Shown here one piece after another: positions 51,951-60,238 of a stretch of DNA of 64,000 bases. The DNA comes from Kaistella montana (lineage in GTDB: Bacteria; Bacteroidota; Bacteroidia; Flavobacteriales; Weeksellaceae): contig NZ_JANFQP010000001.1 in the NCBI RefSeq assembly GCF_024436175.1, positions 744,001 through 808,000 of the forward strand, in the 5' to 3' direction. The notes under the pieces were generated by a model, which saw nothing but the letters and a program-made list of their open reading frames with translations, did no database searches and was not told where the DNA came from. Numbering within the stretch: the stretch's first letter is position 1; every line of letters starts with the position of its first letter. The translations under genes and the position numbers were made by a program.

Positions 51951-52853
51951 ATGGTTAATCTGGAATGGTACAGAACTTTTAAAGGAATATTTGAAAATGG
52001 AACTTTAACCAAAACCGCGGAAGCACTTTTCACATCGCAACCTGGTGTGAGCTTGCATTTGAACGCTTTGGAATCTTATGTCGGGAAAAAACTTTTCGAT
52101 CGCACTCCACGGAAAATGATTCCTACAGAAAACGGAAAAATCCTTTATCAATACATCTATGAAGCGATCAATCAACTTGAATCTGCGGAACAACATTTCA
52201 AAAAATCTTCTCAGAAAATGAAACCTTCACTGAATATGGGAATGTGTTCGGAGACTTTTCAGTTTGTTTTGGAAGACGAGATTCCGCATTTTGATTTTGA
52301 TCTTTCAGCGAAAGTTGGCGAGCTTTCTGACTTATTAAAAGACTTAAACAATGGAATTTTAGATTTGGTTATTACTCCAAAAAAATCCGAAAAAACTGAT
52401 TCTTCGGTATCTTATAAGCCTTTTGCAAAAGAAAGAATTGTGCTGATCGCAGGGAAAAATACGGAAACGAAAGTCATTCAAAACCTGATTGATAACAAAA
52501 ACATGAAGGAACTCGAAAGTTTTCTGCAACAACAAAAATGGTACAGCGCAGCCAACGAAATGGAGCATTTCCGAAGGTTTTGGTTTGATAATTTCAAGAA
52601 AAACCCTGCTTTTAAACCCAATTTTATTCTTCCTAACATCAATTCGGTGATTCGATGCTTGAGCAATAATGAAGGTTTTGCGATTGTTCCGGAATTTTTG
52701 TGCAAAGAAGTTTTCAGAAATAAATCCGTAAAACACGTTTGGAACGGATCAAATTTTACGGAAAATCCACTTTATTTCGCTTACCGAACCGATCTTCAGT
52801 TCAAAAAAGAATTATCTCAAGTGGAAGAAATTTTTAAAGTAAAAATGAATTAA
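51951..52853 (+). CDS. LysR-family transcriptional regulator
   Basis: A 300-residue LTTR. The winged HTH is LEWYRTFKGIFENGTLTKTA, EALFTSQPGVSLHLNALESY, VGKKLFDRTPRKMIPTENGK; the effector domain follows with two alpha/beta lobes (RIVLIAGKN, FAIVPEFLC). It is expected to control the divergent mdaB gene. The effector is unknown; a redox or quinone signal would fit. Start at 51951 (MVNLEW) follows the usual LTTR N-terminus; a longer frame starts at 51924 but overlaps the -7 box. Confidence 0.9.
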   Translation: MVNLEWYRTFKGIFENGTLTKTAEALFTSQPGVSLHLNALESYVGKKLFDRTPRKMIPTENGKILYQYIYEAINQLESAEQHFKKSSQKMKPSLNMGMCSETFQFVLEDEIPHFDFDLSAKVGELSDLLKDLNNGILDLVITPKKSEKTDSSVSYKPFAKERIVLIAGKNTETKVIQNLIDNKNMKELESFLQQQKWYSAANEMEHFRRFWFDNFKKNPAFKPNFILPNINSVIRCLSNNEGFAIVPEFLCKEVFRNKSVKHVWNGSNFTENPLYFAYRTDLQFKKELSQVEEIFKVKMN

Positions 52854-52885
52854 AATCGAGTTTATTTAAATTTTCATAAAAAAAC

Positions 52886-52909
52886 CGGAGCAAAAAAAAC
52901 TTGACTCCG
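52886..52909. terminator. Weak bidirectional terminator
   Basis: CGGAG (52886-52890) and CTCCG (52905-52909) with a 14-nt A-rich loop, between the converging lysR and DUF2007 genes. Confidence 0.35.
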
Positions 52910-52941
52910 ATTTCTGTAAAACGTAAAATTTAAAATATGAC

Positions 52942-53199
52942 TTAGTTTTTTAAGTTAATACTGAGGTCTAAATCTGTTTGCTTCAAATAAGCATCGATGA
53001 TTTCAAATGCTTTTTGCTCGTCCTGTAAATTCACCATTAATCGGATGGTTTTCGCTGTAGGAGTAGTGGTAAATGACATATATTTATCGTTCAAAAAACT
53101 TTCGATAGTTCCGGCAGCTAATTTTGATTTTATCAATTGGATCTCCGCTGGATTTTCACTTTCAAATACACTTACTCTTGTTTCTCTTTCCATATTCAT
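52942..53199 (-). CDS. DUF2007 family protein
   Basis: An 85-residue small protein (RVSVFESENPAEIQLIKSKL, AGTIESFLNDKYM, IRLMVNLQDEQKAFEIIDAY) of the DUF2007 family (putative prokaryotic signal-transducing protein). An alpha/beta fold of ferredoxin type is likely. No function is known. It stands alone, 99 bp before the lat gene's 3' end on the same strand. Confidence 0.75.
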   Translation of the reverse strand: MNMERETRVSVFESENPAEIQLIKSKLAAGTIESFLNDKYMSFTTTPTAKTIRLMVNLQDEQKAFEIIDAYLKQTDLDLSINLKN

Positions 53200-53298
53200 T
53201 TCAATTTTGAATCTTAAAATTACAAAATTTTTAACAAAACAATATGTTAACTTTTCTTAAATTTAAAAAAAACTGATTATTCTTATGAAAAAAGCCCA

Positions 53299-54633
53299 TT
53301 AAATCTTCTGAACTGCTGTTGCAATTTTGTCGATTGCAATTTGAATTTCCTCTTTCGAAACATTCAAATGTGGACGAAAACGAATCGACTGATCGCCGCA
53401 AGCAAGGATGATAAGGCCATCTTCATACAATAATTCTCGAATTTTGTCACGCGCTGCACCACTTGGCAAATCAATCGCGCACATCAAACCTCTTCCTCTT
53501 GCGTTCGAAACTTTATCTGGAAATTGCTGCTGAAGTTTTTGAAGTTCTTCCAAAAGATAATCGCCAACAATTCTTGCGTTTTCTACCAAATTTTCCTTTT
53601 CAATTACTTCTAAAACCAACTGAAAACGGAGCATATCGATAAAATTCCCACCGAAAGTTGAATTGATTCTTGAACTTTCTCTGAAGACATTTTGCGGAAT
53701 TTCATCGAACTTTTCTTTATTGGCCAAAACTCCACAAACCTGCGTTTTTTTACCAAAAGAAATGATATCCGGTTTCGCTGTGAAATGCTGGAAAGCCCAC
53801 ATTTTACCGGTAATTCCGATTCCTGTTTGCACTTCATCGAAAATTAAAAGCACTTCATTTTCGTCACAAATATTTCTTAATCCAACAAAAAATTCGTCAC
53901 GGAAATGATGATCGCCACCTTCCGCCTGAATTGGCTCGATGATGATGCATGCAACTTGATCAGGATTTGCCAATATCGCTTCCTGAATATGAAGCAAAGC
54001 CAATTGTTCATTTTTTATGGTTTCCTGTAAATTTTCCTCCGTAATTGGGAAACTCAAGTGTGGATTAATGATTCTTGGCCAATCGAATTTCGGGAAATAT
54101 TGATATTTTCTTGGATCAGAAGTGTTTGTTAAACTCAATGTATATCCACTTCTTCCGTGAAAAGCCTGTTTGAAATGGATGCAAATTCCGGCTTCATGAT
54201 CGAGACCTTTTTCAAAATTTTTGCGAGTTTTCCAATCGAAGCAAGCTTTCATGGCATTTTCCACGCCCATTGTTCCGCCTTCGATGAAAAAAGTATATTG
54301 TAATTCTTCGGGAATCGCAACTCTGGAGAAAACCTCCATGAAATCTGCAAATTCTTGAGAATAAACATCGGCCAAAGTCGGTTTGTTGACCGCCATTTTT
54401 CCGAGCCATGCCGATTTTTCTAGTAAATATGGATGGTTGTAACCAATCGATGCGGAACCAAACATAGAAAACATATCGAGGAATTCATTTCCTGTATTTC
54501 GGTCATGAATCCAGCTTCCGTGAGATTTTTCGATGTCCATCACGAAATCGAATCCATCGGCAAGAAGGTGTTTGCCAAGAGTTTCTTTGACTTTATTGGT
54601 CGTTTGTGGTTGAGATGCAACTGTGTCGTTCAT
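53299..54633 (-). CDS. lat: L-lysine 6-transaminase
   Basis: A 444-residue class III PLP aminotransferase. HDRNTGNEFLDMFSMFGSAS, FFIEGGTMGVENAMKACFDW, KQAFHGRSGYTLSLTNT, IIEPIQAEGGDHHFRDEFF, LLIFDEVQTGIGITGKMWAF, and the PLP Lys in DIISFGKKTQVCG. The pattern fits LAT, which moves the epsilon-amino group of lysine to 2-oxoglutarate, giving 2-aminoadipate semialdehyde/piperideine-6-carboxylate. The next gene upstream encodes an ALDH7-like dehydrogenase that would oxidise this product; the two form a lysine-degradation pair. Confidence 0.9.
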   Translation of the reverse strand: MNDTVASQPQTTNKVKETLGKHLLADGFDFVMDIEKSHGSWIHDRNTGNEFLDMFSMFGSASIGYNHPYLLEKSAWLGKMAVNKPTLADVYSQEFADFMEVFSRVAIPEELQYTFFIEGGTMGVENAMKACFDWKTRKNFEKGLDHEAGICIHFKQAFHGRSGYTLSLTNTSDPRKYQYFPKFDWPRIINPHLSFPITEENLQETIKNEQLALLHIQEAILANPDQVACIIIEPIQAEGGDHHFRDEFFVGLRNICDENEVLLIFDEVQTGIGITGKMWAFQHFTAKPDIISFGKKTQVCGVLANKEKFDEIPQNVFRESSRINSTFGGNFIDMLRFQLVLEVIEKENLVENARIVGDYLLEELQKLQQQFPDKVSNARGRGLMCAIDLPSGAARDKIRELLYEDGLIILACGDQSIRFRPHLNVSKEEIQIAIDKIATAVQKI

Positions 54634-54717
54634 TTTTATTTCTTTATTTGATACTTTATTCCGATTTAGAGAAAAAAGCTGTTAAAATTTTAAATTAAAA
54701 TACTGATTAATAATATT

Positions 54718-56268
54718 TTACAAATCAAACTTAATTCCTTGTGCTAAAGGAAGACTCGTCGTATAATTAATCGTATTTGTTTGTCTTCTCATGTAATATT
54801 TCCATACATCAGAACCAGATTCTCTTCCGCCGCCGGTTTCTTTTTCGCCACCGAAAGCGCCACCGATTTCCGCACCGGAAGTTCCGATATTGACGTTGGC
54901 AATTCCACAATCTGAACCTGCTTGAGAAAGGAAAAGTTCTGCTTCACGAAGGTTTTGCGTCATAATTGCCGAACTTAAACCTTGTGGAACATCATTCTGA
55001 ATTTCAATCGCTTCTTCCAAATTTTTATATTTCATGATATAAAGAATCGGAGCAAAGGTTTCGTGTTGTACAATTTCATAAGAATTCTCCACTTCCGCAA
55101 TGCAAGGTTTCACATAACAGCCGGATTCATATTGTTCACCATCGAGAACGCCACCTTCTACAGCGAATTTTCCACCTTCAGCTTTGCATTTTTCAATGGA
55201 ATTCAAATATTGGTTCACTGCATCTTTATCGATGAGCGGACCAACGTGGTTATTTTCATCTAATGGATTTCCGATTTTTAATTGTCCGTACGCTTTTGCC
55301 AAACGGTTTTTCACTTCATCATAAACCGATTCGTGGATGATCAAACGTCTTGTGGAAGTACATCTTTGTCCTGCAGTTCCCACTGCGCCGAAAACCGCAC
55401 CGATAATCGACATATCTAAATCTGCATTTTCAGTGATGATGATCGCATTATTTCCGCCCAATTCCAGAATCGATTTTCCGAATCTTTCTGCTACATTTTT
55501 TCCAACAATTCTTCCCACTTTTGTTGATCCTGTGAAAGAAACTAAAGCAACATTTTTATCTTTTACCAATTGATCTCCAATCTCGTGATCGCCCACAATC
55601 ATTGAAGAAATTCCTTCCGGAAGATTGTTTTCTTTTAAAACTTCGCTCAAAATATTTTGACAAGCAATCCCACAAAGTGGTGTTTTTTCTGAAGGTTTCC
55701 AGATGGTGACATTTCCGCAAATCAAAGCAAGTGCTGTGTTCCACGACCAAACCGCTACCGGAAAGTTAAAAGCTGAAATAATTCCGACAATTCCTAGCGG
55801 ATGATATTGCTCGTACATTCGATGTCCAGGTCTTTCGGAATGCATGGTGTAACCGTGAAGCTGACGCGATAAACCGACTGCAAAATCGCAGATATCGATC
55901 ATTTCCTGAACTTCACCAAGACCTTCCTGCAAAGATTTTCCCATTTCATAAGAAACCAATTTTCCTAAATCATCTTTATATTCCCGAAGTTTAAGACCAA
56001 ATTGACGAACCAATTCTCCCCTTTTTGGCGCTGGAATCATGCGAAATTCTTTAAAAGCCGCTTTTGCAGTTTCCACTACTTTTTGATAATCCTGAGTGTT
56101 GGCAGTTTTCACCTTGGCGATTAATTGGCCGTCGGTTGGAGAGTAACTTTCTAAAAAATCTCCATTGGCAAAGTAATTCCCGCCGGTTGAGACTCCATTA
56201 TTTTCTGTTGATATTCCTAAGTTTTTAAGTATTTTTTCAATTCCGAAATTATCTTTCTTTTGGGACAT
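54718..56268 (-). CDS. ALDH7-type aldehyde dehydrogenase (aminoadipate semialdehyde)
   Basis: A 516-residue NAD-dependent dehydrogenase. [23 protein letters not shown] site [20 protein letters not shown], catalytic Glu in [10 protein letters not shown], catalytic Cys in [13 protein letters not shown], and the C-terminal [20 protein letters not shown] (ALDH7/AmaB type). It would oxidise 2-aminoadipate-6-semialdehyde to 2-aminoadipate. It lies immediately upstream of lat on the same strand, and the two likely form one pathway. Confidence 0.9.
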   Translation of the reverse strand: MSQKKDNFGIEKILKNLGISTENNGVSTGGNYFANGDFLESYSPTDGQLIAKVKTANTQDYQKVVETAKAAFKEFRMIPAPKRGELVRQFGLKLREYKDDLGKLVSYEMGKSLQEGLGEVQEMIDICDFAVGLSRQLHGYTMHSERPGHRMYEQYHPLGIVGIISAFNFPVAVWSWNTALALICGNVTIWKPSEKTPLCGIACQNILSEVLKENNLPEGISSMIVGDHEIGDQLVKDKNVALVSFTGSTKVGRIVGKNVAERFGKSILELGGNNAIIITENADLDMSIIGAVFGAVGTAGQRCTSTRRLIIHESVYDEVKNRLAKAYGQLKIGNPLDENNHVGPLIDKDAVNQYLNSIEKCKAEGGKFAVEGGVLDGEQYESGCYVKPCIAEVENSYEIVQHETFAPILYIMKYKNLEEAIEIQNDVPQGLSSAIMTQNLREAELFLSQAGSDCGIANVNIGTSGAEIGGAFGGEKETGGGRESGSDVWKYYMRRQTNTINYTTSLPLAQGIKFDL

Positions 56269-56460
56269 ATATTTAAATTTGAGTTGTGTTTAAAGATAAG
56301 AATTTTGCTCAAATCTGAAAATTTTCTCCAATCATTTGCATTAAATTCTGAAAAAACTCATTTTTATAAAAGATTTAGCATCGATAATTTCCACATGATT
56401 CTTTTCATATGGATAATTCGATTAAAAATAAATAAGTAATTTTGAGGAAAAGTATAGAAA

Positions 56461-56622
56461 ATGGAAAATCAGCAACCCGAAAACAACAATAATTCCAAGT
56501 TTAAAACCTGGTTCAAGCGCGTGGGAATCGGTGGTTTAATCTTTTTTACGGTAAAAGGAATTGCATGGCTTTTTGTGTTTTATTTCGGTGCTGAAATGTT
56601 TCAAGATTGCTCCGGAAAATAA
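56461..56622 (+). CDS. Small single-TM protein (53 aa)
   Basis: A short frame from ATG 56461 to TAA 56620-56622. The Asn/Gln-rich N-terminus (MENQQPENNNNSKFK) is followed by KTWFKRVGIGG and one hydrophobic helix (LIFFTVKGIAWLFVFYFG), ending EMFQDCSGK. Composition and length suggest a small inner-membrane protein of the kind conserved in Flavobacteriia. It is convergent with the GNAT gene, whose stop is 1 bp away. Function unknown. Confidence 0.55.
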   Translation: MENQQPENNNNSKFKTWFKRVGIGGLIFFTVKGIAWLFVFYFGAEMFQDCSGK

Positions 56623-56623
56623 T

Positions 56624-57148
56624 TTACCAATCGGATTTTCGGATTTCGTAAATCACATTTATTTTGGGTAATTCTCCGTAATAAGCAATTTCTTCTTCGC
56701 CAACTTTTGTCGCTCCGAGTTTTTCCATCGCTTTTTGTGAACGAATATTACTTTTTCCGACATGAAAAATCACCGTTTCTACGAACTGGAAAATATAATC
56801 CAACATCAGTTTTTTCACTTGTGGATTGACGTTTTTCCCCCAATATTTCGTTCCATAAAAAGTGTAACCAATTAAAATCGAGTTTTTTTCTTCATTAAAA
56901 TCATAAAACCTCGTGGAACCCAAAACTTCTTCCGATTGCTTATCAATAATCAGAAAAGCGCCTTTACTTTCGATCGCACCTTTAAAGAAATTCTCGAAAA
57001 CTTCCCTTTTGTAGCGGTCTTTATTCGGATGTTGCTCCCAAACTTTCGGGTCGGAAGCTACTTCAAATAATCTTTCAAAATCGCTTTCTTTTAAAGGAAT
57101 TAATTTAAAATTTTCATTTTCTAAAATCGGTTGGATCGAGAAATTCAT
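56624..57148 (-). CDS. GNAT-family N-acetyltransferase (RimJ/L type)
   Basis: A 174-residue acetyltransferase: NFKLIPLKESDFERLFEVAS, EVLGSTRFYDFNEEKNSILI, GYTFYGTKYWGKNVNPQVKK (acetyl-CoA loop), FHVGKSNIRSQKAMEKLGA. It belongs to the RimJ/RimL-like group that modifies protein N-termini or small molecules; the substrate is unknown. It is 57 bp downstream of the ada gene on the same strand but has its own -7 box. Confidence 0.85.
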   Translation of the reverse strand: MNFSIQPILENENFKLIPLKESDFERLFEVASDPKVWEQHPNKDRYKREVFENFFKGAIESKGAFLIIDKQSEEVLGSTRFYDFNEEKNSILIGYTFYGTKYWGKNVNPQVKKLMLDYIFQFVETVIFHVGKSNIRSQKAMEKLGATKVGEEEIAYYGELPKINVIYEIRKSDW

Positions 57149-57161
57149 GGAATTTTTTTTT

Positions 57162-57169
57162 CAAAGGTA
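57162..57169 (-). promoter_or_regulatory. -7 box TACCTTTG before the GNAT gene
   Basis: TACCTTTG on the minus strand, 13 bp before the GNAT start codon, fits the TAnnTTTG pattern. No clear -33 box was assigned. Confidence 0.35.
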
Positions 57170-57205
57170 AAATTATGTTTTAAATGAAAATATTTTAAAT
57201 TTCAT

Positions 57206-58249
57206 TTAAAAAAGTATCGCTTTTTCCAGCTCCAGCAACTTTTGTTTTCGCCAGATTCCGCCACCGTAACCGGTCAAAGTTCCGTCGCTGCCAATCACTC
57301 GATGGCACGGAATTAGAATCGAAATTTTGTTCATTCCGTTGGCGTTGGCAACTGCACGAACCTTTTTCGCATCGCCCAAAACTTCCGATTGTTTCCTATA
57401 ATTCCAAGTTTCACCGTAAGGAATTTTCATTAAAATTTTCCAGACCGATTTCTGAAATTCGGTTCCGACTGGACTTAAAGGAACGGTAAATTCTTTAAGT
57501 TTTCCTTCGAAATATAATTTTAACTCTTTTTCTAATGTTTTAAAATGCGGATTTTCACCTTGAACAATGGTTGCATTTAAGGATCTTGCCAAATCTTTGA
57601 ATTCCGTTTCCAGCATTTTTCGATCTGTGAATTCGAGCATGCAAATTCCCGCCTCAGTTGCGGCTGCATACATGGTTCCGATTGGCGTTTCGATTCTTTT
57701 TAAATCAATGATTTTCTGATCTTTTGAATTTTTCGGAGAAACACCGAAAATATTTTTAAAACTTTCGCTGAAACCACTTAAACTTTCAAAACCGCTGTCG
57801 TAAGCTGTATCAATCATATTTTCACCTTGCTGTATTTTTTTGAAAGCCGTATTTAATCGGAACATTCTTTGAAAACTTTGAAACGTCATTCCGTGGTTTT
57901 TTTGAAACCATCTTCGCATTGTGGCTGGTTCAATTCCGCGTTTTACCAAATCGCAATCTTTAAATTTCTGCGAAGGATTTTCAGCCAATTCTTTTAAAAT
58001 TTGTTGAATATAATCGGGCGTTTCATCCAAATTTTCCAATGGTTTACATACTTTGCACGGGCGATATCCTTTTAAAATTGCGGCTTTTGTGTTATCAAAA
58101 AATTCCACGTTTTCAGGTTTTGGTTTTCTGGCTCGGCAAATTGGGCGGCAAAAAATTCCGGTGGTTTTCACGCCCATCCAAAAAACGCCCTCAAAATCAG
58201 GGTTTTTGGTGAGTGAAGCTTGATACATAATTTCGGGAGAAAGTTCCAT
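57206..58249 (-). CDS. ada: Ada: DNA alkylation repair methyltransferase and regulator
   Basis: A 347-residue three-domain protein. The N-terminal Ada zinc domain has Cys34, Cys38, Cys65 and Cys68 (FCRPIC, CKVC), the methyl-phosphotriester acceptor being Cys34. The AraC-type HTH follows (LVKRGIEPATMRRWFQKNHG, IDTAYDSGFESLSGFSESF). The C-terminal MGMT domain ends with the active site IPCHRVIGSDGTLTGYGGG. It removes alkyl groups and, once methylated, activates the adaptive response. A TAAATTTG -7 box lies 15 bp upstream (58265-58272). Confidence 0.92.
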   Translation of the reverse strand: MELSPEIMYQASLTKNPDFEGVFWMGVKTTGIFCRPICRARKPKPENVEFFDNTKAAILKGYRPCKVCKPLENLDETPDYIQQILKELAENPSQKFKDCDLVKRGIEPATMRRWFQKNHGMTFQSFQRMFRLNTAFKKIQQGENMIDTAYDSGFESLSGFSESFKNIFGVSPKNSKDQKIIDLKRIETPIGTMYAAATEAGICMLEFTDRKMLETEFKDLARSLNATIVQGENPHFKTLEKELKLYFEGKLKEFTVPLSPVGTEFQKSVWKILMKIPYGETWNYRKQSEVLGDAKKVRAVANANGMNKISILIPCHRVIGSDGTLTGYGGGIWRKQKLLELEKAILF

Positions 58250-58264
58250 TTTGTAAATTTAAAG

Positions 58265-58272
58265 CAAATTTA
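58265..58272 (-). promoter_or_regulatory. -7 box TAAATTTG before ada
   Basis: TAAATTTG on the minus strand, 15 bp before the ada start codon. Confidence 0.4.
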
Positions 58273-58323
58273 GGTCTGAAGAAAAAACTTTGCAACCGAA
58301 AAATGGACAAGTATTTTTGAAGC

Positions 58324-58356
58324 AAAAAATGCCACTTAAAATAAATTTAAGTGGCA
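58324..58356 (-). terminator. Terminator after the fasciclin gene
   Basis: TGCCACTTAAA (58330-58340) pairs perfectly with TTTAAGTGGCA (58346-58356) around a 5-nt loop; a T-run follows on the minus strand. It lies 27 bp past the stop codon. Confidence 0.85.
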
Positions 58357-58382
58357 CTCAAAAATCCAAAAAAACTATGGAA

Positions 58383-58958
58383 TTACGGCATCAATACGGT
58401 ATCAATTACGTGTATCACTCCATTTGATTGGTTTACATCTGCAATCGTAATTTTTGCAGAATTATTTTTCATATCGGTAACATAAAGGTCTTTTCCTTTC
58501 GTCCAAAAAGTTAATTCTTCTCCCTGAACGGTTTTCGCCATATATTTTCCGCCATTTTTCTTCGTCCACATCCAAAGATCTTTTGCCGAAATTTTCCCCG
58601 GAACAACGTGATAGGTTAAAATCTTAGTCAACATTGCTTTGTTTTCGGGCTTTACCAACATATCTACGGTTCCTGCAGGTAATTTTGCAAAAGCTTCATT
58701 CGTTGGTGCAAAAACGGTGAAAGGCCCTTTACTTTCCAAAGTTTCTACCAAACCTGCAGCTTTCACGGCAGCAACCAAAGTGGTGTGATCTTTCGAGTTT
58801 ACGGCGTTTTCAACAATGTTTTTGGATGGATACATTGCCGCTCCGCCAACCATTACTGTTTTTTCTTTTTTAGCCATCGTTTGCGCTGTGGCAAGGTTTC
58901 CGATGGCTAAAGTCATTGTTAAAGCCAATGCTGCTGTGGTGATTTTTAAAAATTTCAT
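58383..58958 (-). CDS. Exported fasciclin-domain protein
   Basis: A 191-residue protein with a signal peptide (ALALTMTLAIGNLATAQ) and a single FAS1 domain: KDHTTLVAAVKAAGLVETLE, GPFTVFAPTNEAFAKLPAGT, ILTYHVVPGKISAKDLW, and the end DVNQSNGVIHVIDTVLMP. FAS1 proteins mediate adhesion or bind ligands at the cell envelope. A promoter-like motif shared with msrB (59004-59031) lies upstream, suggesting ECF-sigma control together with its neighbours. Confidence 0.88.
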   Translation of the reverse strand: MKFLKITTAALALTMTLAIGNLATAQTMAKKEKTVMVGGAAMYPSKNIVENAVNSKDHTTLVAAVKAAGLVETLESKGPFTVFAPTNEAFAKLPAGTVDMLVKPENKAMLTKILTYHVVPGKISAKDLWMWTKKNGGKYMAKTVQGEELTFWTKGKDLYVTDMKNNSAKITIADVNQSNGVIHVIDTVLMP

Positions 58959-59003
58959 AATCGATTTTTTTTAGTTAATAATTTATATGTTGATGTGTTT
59001 AGA

Positions 59004-59031
59004 ATCATTTACGAGGTAAAAAAAAGTTTGG
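59004..59031 (-). promoter_or_regulatory. Shared promoter-like motif, fasciclin copy
   Basis: On the minus strand the motif reads CCAAACTTTTTTTT-AC-CTCGTAAATGAT. It matches the copy before msrB (59590-59617) at 24 of 28 positions and lies 45 bp before the fasciclin start. The T-tract plus CTCGTAAATGAT block may be a -35/-10 pair for the ECF sigma factor encoded next to msrB. Confidence 0.5.
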
Positions 59032-59033
59032 AT

Positions 59034-59573
59034 TTATTTTTTTTGAATTTTTTGATTGGGTTCAAATTCCAGCGAGATCGAATTCATGCAAAATCGTTTT
59101 TTAGAAGGAGCCGGTCCATCATCGAAAACATGTCCCAAATGCGCATCGCACCTTCCGCAACGCACTTCGGTTCTTTCCATATTATAGGAATTATCGGTTT
59201 TATAAATCACCGATTTTGGACGAATGGTTTCAAAAAAACTTGGCCAACCGCAAGTCGAAGAAAATTTGGCATCCGAGCGAAACAACGCGTTTCCACAAGC
59301 GGCGCAATAATACGTTCCGATTCCTTTGAAATCGTTGTATTTCCCTGAGAAAGCCATTTCTGTATCATTTAAACGCGAAACGGCGAACAGATTTTTTTCT
59401 AAAACTTTTTTCCAATCGGCGTTGCTTACTTTCAAGATTTTCGTGTCAGTTCTGGAATAGTAAGGATTTACGACGTTTTTGCCATTTACTTTTTGGATTT
59501 TTTGCGCAGCAATATTTTGAAACGCGAATAAGCTGAAAATGCTTAAACCAATTAATTTTACTTTAGATTTCAT
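59034..59573 (-). CDS. msrB: Exported peptide-methionine (R)-S-oxide reductase MsrB
   Basis: A 179-residue enzyme reducing methionine-R-sulfoxide in proteins. The N-terminus is a signal peptide (SKVKLIGLSIFSLFAFQNIA), so it works in the envelope. Zinc ligands appear as CAAC and CGRC, the catalytic Cys in KRFCMNSISLEF, and the fold blocks GTYYCAACGNALFRSDAKF, CGWPSFFE, VRCGRCDAHLGHVFDDG. It lies divergently from an ECF sigma factor and carries the shared promoter motif. Confidence 0.92.
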   Translation of the reverse strand: MKSKVKLIGLSIFSLFAFQNIAAQKIQKVNGKNVVNPYYSRTDTKILKVSNADWKKVLEKNLFAVSRLNDTEMAFSGKYNDFKGIGTYYCAACGNALFRSDAKFSSTCGWPSFFETIRPKSVIYKTDNSYNMERTEVRCGRCDAHLGHVFDDGPAPSKKRFCMNSISLEFEPNQKIQKK

Positions 59574-59589
59574 TTGTTTTGAATTTAAT

Positions 59590-59617
59590 ATCATTTACGA
59601 GGAGAAAAAAAATTCGG
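59590..59617 (-). promoter_or_regulatory. Shared promoter-like motif, msrB copy
   Basis: On the minus strand it reads CCGAATTTTTTTTCT-CCTCGTAAATGAT, 16 bp before the msrB start and within the msrB/sigma-factor divergent spacer. 24 of 28 bases match the fasciclin copy at 59004-59031. Confidence 0.5.
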
Positions 59618-59637
59618 TTTTCTTTTATTAAAAAAAC

Positions 59638-59645
59638 TATATTTG
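59638..59645 (+). promoter_or_regulatory. -7 box TATATTTG before the sigma-factor gene
   Basis: TATATTTG fits TAnnTTTG and lies 16 bp before the TTG start of the ECF sigma factor, so basal expression may use the housekeeping sigma factor. Confidence 0.4.
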
Positions 59646-59661
59646 AACGGAAATTTAAAAA

Positions 59662-60237
59662 TTGAAAAAAGCCACTCTTTCACAAGATCAATTATTGTCT
59701 TTGCTTATCAGCAGGGATGAAAAGGGCTTTAATTATCTTTACGACAACTATTCTGGAGCGCTTTACGGAGTAATTTTTAGGATTTTGACTTATAAAGAAG
59801 AAACCAACGAAGTTTTACAAGATGTTTTTGTGAAAATCTGGAATTCTATCACTCAATTTGACGCAAATAAAGGCAGTTTTTATACCTGGATGCTTAATAT
59901 TGCGAGAAATTCTGCGATTGATCGTTTGAAATCAAAATCATTTAGAAATGATCAAAAAAACCAAAGTATTCCCGATTTCGTAAATGACAGTATGAATCTT
60001 TCGACGGAGCAAAAACATGAGTTTAATGAAGTGCAAAACGCAGTAAATACTTTGCGCGAAGATTATAAAATTATCATAAATAAAGCCTATTTCGGAGGAT
60101 TTACCCAAGAAGAAATTTCCGAAGAATTGGGAATTCCGCTCGGAACGGTGAAAACCAGAACGAGAGCGGCTTTGCTGGAATTAAAAAATATATTAAAAGA
60201 ATTTCAAATCATTTTGTTATTATTTTTCATTAAATAA
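59662..60237 (+). CDS. ECF RNA polymerase sigma factor
   Basis: A 191-residue sigma-70-family factor. Region 2: FNYLYDNYSGALYGVIFRIL, EVLQDVFVKIWNSITQFDA, GSFYTWMLNIARNSAIDRL. Region 4: LREDYKIIINKAYFGGFTQE, EISEELGIPLGTVKTRTRAA. Translation must start at TTG 59662, because an in-frame TAA lies only one codon before it and no ATG is near. A 1-nt gap separates it from the downstream anti-sigma gene. Confidence 0.9.
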   Translation: MKKATLSQDQLLSLLISRDEKGFNYLYDNYSGALYGVIFRILTYKEETNEVLQDVFVKIWNSITQFDANKGSFYTWMLNIARNSAIDRLKSKSFRNDQKNQSIPDFVNDSMNLSTEQKHEFNEVQNAVNTLREDYKIIINKAYFGGFTQEEISEELGIPLGTVKTRTRAALLELKNILKEFQIILLLFFIK

Positions 60238-60238
60238 A

